From the NCBI RefSeq assembly GCF_000204055.1, contig NW_006768795.1, positions 487,971 to 551,970 of the forward strand: 64,000 bases of DNA, given 5' to 3'. Positions 54,351 to 64,000 of this stretch are shown here, piece by piece. A program made the translations under genes and the position numbers. The notes beneath the pieces were generated by a model that made no database searches, had not been told where the DNA came from, and was given only the letters and a program-made list of their open reading frames with translations. Within the stretch, counting starts at the first letter, position 1. Each line of letters begins with the position of its first letter. The stretch is from Melampsora larici-populina 98AG31. Its lineage: Eukaryota; Basidiomycota; Pucciniomycetes; Pucciniales; Melampsoraceae.

Positions 54351-55806
54351 TGGACCACACGACAAAGACGAGAAAGAGATTGAGAGATGAAGAAAAAGGG
54401 AAAAGAGGTGAAGTCGTTTGTTGAAAAAAGTTAGGAGAAAGCGATGGATGACTGCTTGCGCAGTCACGGAGGTGGTCACGTGACTAAATTCAAAAATTTG
54501 GTTTGGGACAGAATCCTCTGCACCATCACTCGAGGAAGATGTGGACGCTGCCTACGCATTGAAACAGTACCATTATCTCTTTAAAATCAACACGCCGATC
54601 AAAGTCAAAAAAATGGAGGTACTCCTGGTGAACCACCTGAATAGACCTTTCGTAGATTCAGTTCTCAAAGGTTTAAGGGTGGGATTTTGGCCAAGTTCTT
54701 CTATTCCATCTTCAGAAGTAGTGGATGGTCCAAACCACGTGTCTTGTGAAACTCATAAAGAAATTTTAGAAAATCAGTGTCAAGAAGAGATCGATAAAGG
54801 TCGCTACTCCGAAGAATTTTCGACTCTCTTACCGGGAATGAAGGTAACACCTTTACTCATGTCATCAAAGAAAGATTCTCTGAAAATGCGAGTATGTTCA
54901 AACATGAGCGCAGGGATTCCGTCTCCAAATGATCTAATCGACAAAGACAACATCAAAGTTACATACGACTCATTGAAGAATTTTGTCCCATATTTAATTG
55001 ACATGAAGAAAGAAGAAAAGGATCTCACTTTATGGAAATCAGATGTTGAGACAGCATTCAGGATCATTCCTTTACATTTACAATATCAGATTTGTCAAAT
55101 CATGAGGATTAAAGAAAAGAAAAGAATTGATTATAATCTGACATTTGGTTCTTCAGCTTCCCCACACATTTGGTGTGGGGTATTTTCTTTAGTTTTATGG
55201 ATCGCTGAATTCGTGTTTGGTATAAAAAAAGATGAATAATATGATGGATGATGTGTGGGGCGTTTGTCGAGCAAAAGATTTCATAAACTTCAAACATCAT
55301 CTGATTCCTACACCTCAGGCTAAATTGCTGACCTTGTTTGATATGTTGGGAATTCCGTGGGTGTGGAAAAAACAAATTCACGGTCCAGTAATTGAAATAA
55401 TTGGTCATATCGTGGATTCCGAGAAAATGATCATGTTCCTCCACATCGACAAGAAGACGAAGATTTTACAAGTTCTAGAAAGTTTCATTTCAAGACCGAA
55501 ACATACGCTGAAGGAATGGCAAGAACTTTTAGGTCATGCTTCTTGGGCCTGTACTTCGATGCCATGGGGAAGGTATGCATTGCAAAGTTTGTATGAGAAG
55601 ACAGGTGGAAAATATAAGAAATACTTACAAATTCCATTAAACAAAGAGAATCAAGACGACTTACGATGGTTATTGAATTATTTTAAGCAAGCGGAGGGTG
55701 TTAGGTTTTTAGAATCTACTAGATGGAATCTCGGAGATGCTGATTTGGTTTTCTATTCTGATGCTTGCATGTCGGGGATTGGAGTTTGGGAACCAGGTCC
55801 GAGGAT

Positions 55807-56199
55807 TAATGCACCGACCCGGTCCGCAAAACCCGATCTGGTACGGGGACCGGGACCGGGTCGGGCGGGTCTTGGCTAAGATCTGGGTAAAGCCGGGTCT
55901 GCCCGGGCATATGTTAGGGGGCAAATTTTACCAAAATCATCTTAATTTCTTCAAGTATCATATATATACAACAAATTTTTTGTCTCTTTGTTGTAGAATA
56001 GCTGCTGGATAGCTTCAGCAAAGGCTACAGAAGAGAAGAAAAATCGAAAAATCATATATTTATCATATATTTACGTTTTTTTTTGGTTTTTGAGCATATC
56101 ACATCACTGGGGCTAGCGGACCGGGTCGGCCCGGTCTGAGGGGGAGGTTGGCCCCGGTCCAGCTCAGATTCATCGGGTTGGGGCCGGGTCGGTGCATTA
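55807..56199. mobile_element. hAT-type MITE in the DIRS RNase H
   Basis: This 393-bp GC-rich element has inverted ends TAATGCACCGACCCGG / CCGGGTCGGTGCATTA and an 8-bp duplication CCGAGGAT (55799-55806 and 56200-56207). The 8-bp duplication and short TAATG-type ends fit hAT. Removing it plus one CCGAGGAT restores the RNase H frame (EPGPRIGRFSVL). Confidence 0.88.
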
Positions 56200-56642
56200 C
56201 CGAGGATAGGTCGTTTTTCTGTGTTACCACCTCCTACCAGGAACATTTACTGGGCAGAGTTGTTAGGTGTGGTATGTGTGATCGATTACGGTATTAAACG
56301 GAACTCAAAGCGCATATTCATCAATTCAGATTCGAAATTAGTATGCGACCTGTTCAACTCGCATTGCCCTAATTGGATAGTGAGACCGTTGTTTCGCTAC
56401 TGTGTTTCTCGGCTGTTGGATGCTAAGACCGATATAAAGGTCATGCACATTTCGAAAGATCTGAACACATCTGCTGATGATTTGTCACGTCAAAAGGTAG
56501 ATATCTCTGAGAAACAATTGGAGGATCTTAGAGTTCGAATAGACGCGGTATCAGTTTCATCATTTCGAGTTGATCCAAGTCTGGCATCGGGGGGGTTAGA
56601 GGAAAATCTCTCTGTTCAAAATTTCTATTCAGGTTCCACAAC

Positions 56643-57658
56643 ATGGGTAAGTCCAAAAAGAATTCGTCAATCGTGAACATTACTTTGGAAGAACTTCGAA
56701 AACTTTCAAATGAAGATCATCGTTCTACAGTTGCGAAAATATCATTAGCTAAGTACAAGTGTGGTTTTAGAAATTTTGCAAGATTCTGTACAAAATTTAG
56801 TTTACCTTTTATTCCGAACAGCAAGAATTTATGTGATTACGTTTCATACTCTAGTCGAATCATTTCTCCCAGATCAGTCCAAGCATATTTAGTAGGTATC
56901 GCCCATATATTTAAATTAAATTTTCCATCAGTTGTTTGTGAATCAAGAAGTCAAGAGGTCATTGATACGATGAAACATTGTATGAAGAATTTATCAAAAC
57001 CGGTAGTTAGGAAGAAAGCGTTATCTGTGGAACAAATTGAAGAGGTAGTAAAGAAATCTTCAACATCTCATGACAATAAGCTTTTCTTGGCGATGTTAGG
57101 GTTGGGGTTTGGAGGTCTTCATCGTTTAGGGGAATTATGTATTCCTGATTCAGAAAGTCATTACGACGAAAGAAAAGTTATCTTACGTTGTTCTCTTCAG
57201 TTTTTGCAGTGTACAAAGTTCGTTCAATATCATCTCCCATATTCGAAAGGCATTCCAAAAACATTGGAACACCAGTCATTATTCAATATTTTGAAAACAC
57301 ATCAGCATGCCCAATTCGTCTTTTGAAATCTTATCTTCGGTCAAGAGACATCAATTTCATTTCATCTCTGGAACTTTTTATCACATCTAAAGGTCTTTCG
57401 CCAACACGTTCATGGTTTTTAGAAAAAATTCATTCCTATTTTGACAAATCTTATTCAGGTCATTCTTTAAGATCGGGTGGTGCTACAGCTTTAGCACAAG
57501 CTGGAGCAACCATGGACTACGTCAAAAGTGCTGGCCGATGGTCATCCGATGCATTCCTTATTTATGTACGGGGTCACGCAGCTCTCAGGTTGCCAGAAAA
57601 TCAAAATCACGTGATTGGTCATACGTCTCACGTTGGATCAAAAGTTTCATTCAAATAG
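56643..57658 (+). pseudogene. DIRS-like tyrosine recombinase (one frameshift)
   Basis: It integrates the circular cDNA of DIRS elements without target duplication. The ORF begins at ATG 56643 (MGKSKKNSSIVNITLEEL), overlapping the RNase H frame. An N-terminal helical core-binding domain (TVAKISLAKYKCGFRNFARF, SPRSVQAYLVGIAHIF) precedes GGLHRLGELC, holding the first catalytic Arg. A one-base loss in an A-run near 57260 shifts the frame. The second half carries ENTSACPIRLLKSYLRS, then GHSLRSGGAT (HxxR), GRWSSDAFLIYVRGH with the catalytic Tyr, and the stop at 57656. All catalytic residues are present on both sides of the frameshift. Confidence 0.85.
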
Positions 57659-58185
57659 TGAGTTTTGTGTTTGGAATAGGTCAATGGTTTTTTAGCCTAT
57701 ATTCTTTTTTGGTTAATGGCTGTATAAGCCTTCGGGAAAATGCTTAATGGTCTTAACCTTGTGCGAAATTTTATGGCGTTTAGCCTGTATTGCTGGAATG
57801 AATTGTTATGGTATTTTTTGGTACATTATACTGACAACATTGTTTACCTTCCTCTCCTACTTCACCACTCTTCTCGTACCCTGTTAGGCGGGTCGGAGAG
57901 GGCGTGTATGTTTTATTCTTCAAGTAATATTATCCCCCTTGGCTCAGGCCTTGGGATTCGCACCAAAAGTCTGTTTCATCTTGGTATGTTCATACCAGAT
58001 AAGTAGTAAGTTTGACAACCCCATTTCCTCAGTTTCACCCTGAAATGTCAGTTGGAGTGGAATTTCCATTTGACCATACTGAGACAATCATCCCAACCCA
58101 AAACAAATTCAATTCAATCCATAATTGAACATTCATTCAAAAAAAGATCCATTCTCTGTGGATTTGTGCTTGATATATATATATA
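57659..58185. other. 3' part of the DIRS element and flank
   Basis: No gene was recognised. A small hairpin GGTATGTTCATACC lies at about 57984-57997. The terminal repeats of the DIRS element should be here but were not identified. Confidence 0.4.
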
Positions 58186-58359
58186 CAGTCAAACCTCTGC
58201 AATCCGGTCCTCAAAAATCCGATAACATCTGATATGCGGTCAAATTTTGGTCCACCAAGTTGGGTTTTTAGCAGGGAGTTCAATTCTAAAATCCAATAAC
58301 CTCTGCTATCTGGTCCAAAAGGCATCCACCAAGCCCACCGGATTTCAGAGGTTTGACTG
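58186..58359. mobile_element. 174-bp pogo-type MITE
   Basis: The inverted ends CAGTCAAACCTCTGCAATCC and its near-complement are flanked by TA (58184-58185 and 58360-58361). The interior repeats ATCCGATAACMTCTG-like words. It belongs to the CAGTC group. Confidence 0.85.
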
Positions 58360-58371
58360 TATATAGATATT

Positions 58372-58840
58372 GGGGGTTGGGCAAAAAACCAACCAACCAG
58401 TTTCTGAAGTCCATTGAGTTGTGATTCAATTTCTTAGGAATGCTCAGGAACAATTGCAAAAAACGATATCAAAACCAACAAAAAAACTTGTCATTCACTT
58501 TGCTTTGCAAAAGAATCACCAAAAGGAGACTGCTGGGTGGTGTTCTTGATCATTCCAAAGCCCAAACAATTTAATAACAAAAAGCAATTTGTGCCACTCA
58601 AGCCACACAAACAACACCTTTCCACCTTTCACAAAGCTACCCCAGGTACCCCCTAGGCTCTTTTGGAGATCAGCTCAGTTGAAAAGGCCTGCATTCAGAC
58701 CCAAAGACTGACTTTGAGTGACCTGGCAGAGCAACAGGTCTGTGAAACCTGCACACAGTTGTTTCCGGCCATCTTTGACTTTCTTTGACTCACTTCTCAA
58801 AGGCGCAAAACTGGTTGGTCAGTTTTTTGCCCAACCCCTA
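58372..58840. mobile_element. probable MITE with GGGGTTGGGC ends
   Basis: The left end GGGGGTTGGGCAAAAAACC...CCAACCAGTTT pairs with the right AAACTGGTTGG...GTTTTTTGCCCAACCCC (58809-58839). No convincing target duplication was found. It sits directly next to the pogo-type MITE. Confidence 0.65.
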
Positions 58841-60882
58841 TCATAACACTGACCTGACCTAGTCATGCCAGACCATGTATGAGATTCCTAGAGCTTTTAC
58901 AGGAGTGACACTGCCGGAAGCTTGCCTGCTTTGTGTGGATGAGAAAATTTGTCTCGTACAGCACAACTGTTGGCCTTAAAATTGTTGGGAAGGTGGGTGA
59001 TATTCCAAAATGAAATATATATTTAGAAACTTTGAGATGTGAGCAGAATGAGTTGTGTCCAGGATTTTCTGCTTGAGAGTGTGTGGTAGCAAGACTGGTG
59101 GAAAATCTTCATTTTCTGTTTCACTGGGAGAATTCCCTGTGGCTTGGTACCCCTTGTTACAAGCATAATTCTCATGCCTGTTCACAATTCCCCTCCATGG
59201 AACTCATCGCCAAGTTGTACCTTGTTTGGTGCTCACAATGACTTTTTTATGACTTACTCCTCTGGTAGTGTACATTCATATTATTTGGATCAAAGCTTTT
59301 TCAGCTCCATCTACAGTACTAAAATATGGGAATTCAAAATCCAAAATTCAAGAGTTTAGATAAGTTAAGAAGCAAAGAGGTGGACATAAAGGGAATGACT
59401 TATGTTATGATGCCATCACTGTTTCTCAATTTCAAGGTAACCTAAACAATATTCAAAAAGACAGAAAGTGTGTCAAATGATATTCAAAAGAATATGGTAA
59501 AGGACATGATTCATCAACTGTTCTCAAAGTTGTCCCAGTTTCAAGAAAACCCAGATGACCCAGTTGCTTTTTGGTAGTAACTTTGTGTATCAAGTTGGCA
59601 TTTGTTGACAGCTCACAGCAAGAAGGTCAACTGGTTCAACCAGGTTTTTTGTAACCAGGTCAACTTTGAGAATGGCTGTAGGCTTACCTTACAGTTCCCA
59701 CATGTGATGTAATACATTGGAAGCTTTCTTACAATGAGCTTACCAGGTTGGTCTCTAGAAGAAGTTAAGCCTGTATCTTACAGGTAGCTCTATTTGCAAA
59801 ATAGAAAAGGATTTTCAGTAAGGATTTTGGATGCACTTTTGTAGATTTGGTAGGTTATGAATCTCATGTACCTTTTATACTGATCTTATAAGGCCCTATG
59901 ATATCACTACACACAGGTCTTGGAGTGTTTAGGTGGTTGATGGGAGGTATTTTGGCTTGAGTGAAGGTGCGCTGAATAAAAATTGAAAATGAAACAAGCA
60001 GAAAACTTATGTATACATAAATCTAATAGAATGAATCATCTTTGAATGTAGTCAATTTTGAAGTGGTTTAAAGAAATCTTGAATGAATCTTTCTTAACTT
60101 TTCAATCCTTGAGTAAATATTAAGCTTCACTATGTATTCATAATTAAACATATATAATCCTTAAACAATTTTGATTTGTTTGGTGGATCTGATAGTTGGC
60201 TACACCAGGTTACAAGTTCAACATGATCAATTCATTTCAATTTGACACTCACAGGCTACAGTGCCATTCAATCACCTTGAGCATAACTCCAAACCATTTC
60301 TCATGTTCCCTATTCCTCAGTTGTGATTTGGGAGTGAAGCACCATCACACATCACATTTTGTTTACTTTCATGAACAATTTAACTTTTCACATTCACATG
60401 AACTCCAACACATTTTGTCTTTTGTTTCAACTTGTACCTTCAAATGGTTGAATAGAAGATTGATTGGGAGCCAGAATCCCAAGTATTGTAAATGATGGAA
60501 AGGAATTTGATTATTGAGTTATGAGTTTGGTTTTTCATATCACCTCAATGAAATCAACAAACCTATTTACTATTTGGATTCTAAGCTTGATTTGTGTGTT
60601 GAACAATGCACTTCTTTTTTACACACATGAGCAATAAGATTAGTTTTTTTTTTGAAAATTGAAGAATACAAGAATTATATCCTTAAATCTTAGAAGAGAC
60701 TAGGAGTTCAGAAGAATCAAAACAGATAAAACCCACATGATTTGATCAAGATGATTGTGTTTTACATACATAATCAATAAGACAATTTGTTTGTGTTAAA
60801 GGATACAAGAGTTCTATTGATGGTATCGAAAAAAAAAATGAAGAAAAACAAAAAAGATGATTAAATTCATGATTTTCTCAAT
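58841..60882. other. AT-rich intergenic, no gene recognised
   Basis: Only short frames without similarity are present. No repeats with clear ends were seen. The right part is the 3' flank of the dehydrogenase gene. Confidence 0.4.
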
Positions 60883-62327
60883 TCAAGAAGAAAAGAAAGA
60901 AGAAAGTTTTTGATAAATTGATTCTTGATTTGAATGATCTTTTGACCAATCTGAAGATTCGATCGGTACAAGTTTTTCATTAAAACAAACTTGATTTTGA
61001 AACTTTTCTTTGACTTCTGGATTTGCTGCAAACTAAAAAAATCCAGAAAAACAAAAACCCCTCTCAACTCAAATTCGTCATATTCAAAAAAAACCGAAAA
61101 GATTGGAAAAAGCTTACATAAATTGGAATATCTGAATAACTTTGAGGAGTATTACCAATCGTACGAGCCAAGATCGGACCGAAAAGGTTCCCTAATTGTG
61201 GAATCGGAAACGGTAAATTCCGATTCGAAGCAGCAGAAGTTTCTACATAACCTTTAAAACCCATCATAAATTCACGACAAAAACATATCATTAGATCCAA
61301 TGAGTTTTAAAGAAAAAGAACCGTTTGGTTTTAACATACCTGGAAACAAATGATAAAATCTCATTGAAGGATTTTGTCGATTAAAATACTAAAAAGATAA
61401 TCAAACAAAAATCAGAAAAAGGTATCTAAATTCCAAATCCATAATCAAAAGAAATATCAAGATACTTACTAAAGTTAATGCATCAGTCACCATTGAATCT
61501 CGTTTACCTTGTTGTATTAAAAAAGAAGCTCTCCAAACCCCACTCTGATAAACTTTTTTCAAAGATAAATCATTTAAATCTAAATTAGAATAAGTAGAAC
61601 CAGGTGATAAGATCGAAACGATTGTACTATCGGATCTTAATAAATTTTTTTCTATTAAACCGTTCTGTAAACCGAATCTAGAAAGAACTTGTACTGCAAA
61701 CGATTTATCAAATCTATATATATAGAAACACAAATCTCATCAGACGTTTTTTTTTCCAAACCTTTGAGAAAATTCTTTTTTTTCCTACCAACTTACCCGT
61801 CTTTTGTTTCTTCATATAATCCATTAGGTGGTCCTCCTTGACTCATCACGAGATAATCAATTCCATCAACTTTAGTTTCATTTTCAATCTTCTTTACAGT
61901 TTCTTTAATAGTTTCAACCGTTCTGGAAAAAAAAACCAAAAAAAACCCAATCAATCAATCCGAAAACAAACAACAGTTGAAAAGAAAAATCATGACTTAC
62001 GAAAGATCAGCTTGAATAAATAAACAATCACTTTTCAATGAATTTTGATTCTCACCAATCTGTTTAACTTGATCACAAACAGATTCACCTAATTTTGAAT
62101 TTCTACCAATAAGATAAACTTGACTGATTCCTAATTGAGCAAATCTAATAGCTACTGCTTTTCCAATACCTTGAGTACCACCTTTACCATTCAAACCAAA
62201 ATTTAAATCAAAAATCAAACATCGGGGTTTTTTGCGGGGATTTGTAGAGAGTTTATCTACCTGAGATCACAGCTGTTTTTCCTTTGAGGTTTAGTTTATC
62301 GTTTGATAGTTTTACTTTAGTTGACAT
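60883..62327 (-). CDS. short-chain dehydrogenase/reductase
   Basis: This is a multi-exon minus-strand gene starting at ATG 62327 (MSTKVKLSNDKLNLKGKTAVIS) and ending at the TGA at 60883-60885. Exon 2 completes the Rossmann dinucleotide motif SGGTQGIGKAVAIRF and continues VYLIGRNSKLGE and CLFIQADLS. Later exons read ETVKKIENETKVDGIDYLVM, SQGGPPNGLYEETKDG, FDKSFAVQVLSRF, TIVSILSPGSTY, GVWRASFLIQQGKRDSM, YFNRQNPSMRFYHLFPG and YVETSAA, then a C-terminal tail FAANPEVKEKF. These follow the SDR order (cofactor loop, NNAG-like MSQGG, the Ser strand ILSPGS, PG-xVxT). The usual YxxxK pair is not obvious after the Ser, so catalysis may be atypical. Substrate is unknown. Introns are short GT-AG; some inner borders are approximate. 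Confidence 0.8.
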
Positions 62328-62984
62328 GATCGTATCTCAATCGAATATACGATTTCTTGTTGACCGAGCTGTTGACCAGTCGTGTCGATCACTTGATCTC
62401 CATAAAGTCCGACCCCGTTCCCCAGTTGAGACAGTCGGGCTCGTTGCATCGGACCTCGAGCCCAAGGCGTCAAGTCACTCCGGTCTATATGTGCCCATTT
62501 CTCAGCAAAATCAAAAAGATGTGGATCTTTTAACAATTTGAAATCCTTCTGGACTACATATAACCAGTTCTAACCTCAGGCTCAAAAGATATATTTTCAT
62601 AAGTTACCACCACCACCACCATCACCAAAAACAACCTCCAATTTCATTTCCAAAACTCCTTTCAACAAATTCTCATATACGTCTTTTCAAGCCAAACCCT
62701 TTCTCTTTCAAAAGAAAACCCATGTATACCTCTCAACCTTATCTCCTTGAACCCCTTAAACATATCTTTTACATCAAAGAGAGAAAGAGAAAAAAACCAC
62801 AAGACTTGAAAACAAAAATGAAGTTTGAATTTCAAGTCTAAGAAGAAGAAAAAAGAGACATGGGTAAAAGAGAAACCAAAATGAAAGAGAAAAAAAAATC
62901 TTTTAATATTTTCTTTTTTTCGAAAAAACCTATGTAATCAACTTTTTTGTGTAAAAAGAAGTCATAAAAAGATTTCCGATTTTT
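62328..62984. other. intergenic between SDR and ERG10
   Basis: It holds the SDR 5' flank and the ERG10 3' flank, with AT-rich and A-rich tracts. No gene was recognised. Confidence 0.5.
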
Positions 62985-64000
62985 TCAAACTCTTTGAATG
63001 ACCATAGCAGAAGCAGCACCACCCTAAAGAAAAAGAAAAAAAATCAAAAACTCAAAATCAAATTTAAAAAACAATCATAAGAAATCCTTCAACTCACTCC
63101 ATTACATATTCCAGCCAAACCAAATTCACCCGGTAAAAGTGAATGAACCAAACTAACGACGATCCTAGAGCCAGAAGAACCAATCGGATGACCTAAAGCC
63201 ACACCACCCCCATTAACATTCACCTTTGAATGATCGATGCCTAAGATCTTCATGTTAGCCAAAGCAACGACTGAAAAAGCTTCATTGATTTCAATCTTGG
63301 ACATATCTGAAATCTTTAATCCTGCTTTTTTCAAGGCGATTGGAATGGCTAAAGTAGGTGCGATTGGAAAATCAATCGGATCACATGCTGCATCTGCATA
63401 AGCTATTTGACCCATCCATCCATCAAAAATACAAAACCAGGTGGTTTAGAGTTAACTTCAGATGATTTTTTGGGAAGGAGGGAAAACCACATACCAATGA
63501 TTTTAGCCAACTTCTTAACCCCCAACTCATCAGCTTTTTCACCCGTCATCAAGACCACAGCAGAAGCCCCATCATTAAGAGTCGAAGCATTAGCCGCGGT
63601 AACAGTTCCACCTTCCTTCTTAAAGACCGGTCTCAAACTCTTGACTTTCTCCAACTTGATATTCTTATACTCTTCATCTTCCACCACACTTGTAAGTTTT
63701 CCAGTTCGTTTATCCATAATCTCAATCGGAATGATTTCTTCTTTAAAAACGTTTTGCGACCATGCTTCTGTGGCTCGTCTGTATGATTCAATCGCATATT
63801 CGTCTTGGGCTTCTCGACTGATCGAATGATCATTGGCTGTTTTTTCCGCACAGTTTCCCATATGGATTTGGTTGTATACGTCCCATAATCCGTCTTTGAC
63901 AATCGAATCAGATGCTTGAAAGTGTCCAAAACTGGCACCGCGTGGTAAATAGAATCTAAAGAAGAAAGAAATTCAATGAGAGAAAACAAGTTAAATGAGA
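62985..64000 (-). CDS. ERG10: acetyl-CoA acetyltransferase (thiolase), 3' part
   Basis: This enzyme condenses two acetyl-CoA to acetoacetyl-CoA, the first step of the mevalonate/sterol route. Only the C-terminal part is in the window; the gene runs off the right edge. The visible order is [74 protein letters not shown], then after an intron YADAACDP and [15 protein letters not shown] (NEAF motif). Next come [17 protein letters not shown] (catalytic His) and GICNGG followed by [11 protein letters not shown] (catalytic Cys), ending at TGA 62985-62987. The first, nucleophilic Cys region lies beyond the window. No peroxisomal SKL-like tail is present (ends QRV), consistent with the cytosolic enzyme. 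The symbol is by family similarity. Confidence 0.93.

Larger units (their letters stand above)
48574..54518 (-). mobile_element. full-length non-LTR retrotransposon (Tad1-like LINE)
   Basis: It is inserted on the minus strand with an 8-bp duplication TGCACCAT (48566-48573 and 54519-54526) and a 3' poly(A) seen as a T-run at about 48574-48588. It carries two overlapping ORFs: a gag-like protein with CCHC knuckles, and a 1293-residue protein with AP-type endonuclease, reverse transcriptase and RNase H. ORF layout and the RNase H domain match the fungal Tad1 clade. Full length and an intact ORF2 indicate recent insertion. It lies in the reverse transcriptase region of the DIRS-like element. Confidence 0.9.
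48414..56676 (+). pseudogene. DIRS-like reverse transcriptase / RNase H (split)
   Basis: The pieces are 48414-48573, 54527-55239, 55232-55806 and 56208-56676. The first joins the second across the LINE in frame (PFPDAP-SLEEDVDAAYAL). RT motifs are PLLMSSKKDSLKMRV, LTLWKSDVETAFRI (catalytic Asp) and FGSSASPHIWCGV. After a one-base shift in an A7 run at about 55226 comes NNMMDDVWG (catalytic pair). RNase H motifs are VFYSDACMSGIGVW, YWAELLGVV, INSDSKLV and TSADDLSRQ, giving D, E, D and D. The MITE sits between the first and second RNase H motifs. The end overlaps the recombinase start by 34 bases in another frame, as in known DIRS elements. Confidence 0.82.
46600..57990 (+). mobile_element. DIRS-like tyrosine-recombinase retrotransposon
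   Basis: Plus-strand ORFs occur in the order gag-like protein with Cys/His zinc motif, reverse transcriptase/RNase H, tyrosine recombinase; no DDE integrase is present. That set defines the DIRS order. Two later insertions split it: a Tad1-like LINE (48574-54518) and a hAT-type MITE (55807-56199). Each restores the reading frame when ignored. Outer ends are approximate because the inverted or split repeats of DIRS elements were not identified. Confidence 0.8.

Noticed and set aside
1..64000. CRISPR array or bacterial operon features
   Set aside because: Spliceosomal introns and eukaryotic retroelements are present throughout; no regularly spaced identical repeats were found.

Overview
The window looks like AT-rich nuclear DNA of a basidiomycete. 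A rust fungus (Pucciniales) is my best guess. The reasons are compact host genes with several short GT-AG introns, a small cysteine-rich secreted protein, and a dense mix of nested transposons (copia, DIRS-like, Tad1-like LINE, MULE, pogo, hAT). The order is inferred from gene style and element mix; no marker sequence fixes the species.

Host genes form islands. 4.28-6.20 kb: a divergent mitochondrial pair, the complex I LYR subunit NDUFB9 (-) and ribosomal protein bL19m/IMG1 (+), sharing about 390 bp. 30.3-31.0 kb: a small secreted Cys-rich protein (+). 31.88-35.67 kb: a second divergent pair, adenine phosphoribosyltransferase APT1 (-) and nucleolar WD40 protein ENP2/NOL10 (+). 42.7-43.9 kb: a protein with a signal peptide and an in-frame stop (-). 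60.9-62.3 kb: a short-chain dehydrogenase (-). 62.98 kb to the right edge: the 3' part of acetyl-CoA acetyltransferase ERG10 (-). A broken N-terminal fragment of condensin SMC4 lies at the left edge.

Most of the rest is mobile DNA. 6.5-11.9 kb: a truncated copia relic whose integrase is split by a pogo element (6798-9994), and that pogo transposase is itself split by two MITEs. 15.7-18.4 kb: a hAT relic containing a fold-back element. 18.8-19.7 kb: a fold-back element with a 9-bp target duplication. 20.0-29.2 kb: a tandem duplication whose first copy holds a non-autonomous pogo-like element, which holds a nearly intact copia element (20132-27247), which holds a 913-bp insertion. 36391-42333: a complete MULE with terminal repeats and a perfect 9-bp target duplication; its transposase joins a GCM/WRKY-type zinc domain, a MULE core and a USP-like peptidase domain. 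46.6-57.7 kb: a DIRS-like tyrosine-recombinase retrotransposon split by a full-length Tad1-like LINE (48574-54518) and a hAT-type MITE (55807-56199).

Target-site duplications, and reading frames that become continuous when an insertion is ignored, fix many boundaries to the base and give a relative order of insertion. Several element ORFs carry a single TGA stop where an Arg CGA codon is plausible, which suggests CpG deamination. No tRNA, rRNA or CRISPR array was recognised.
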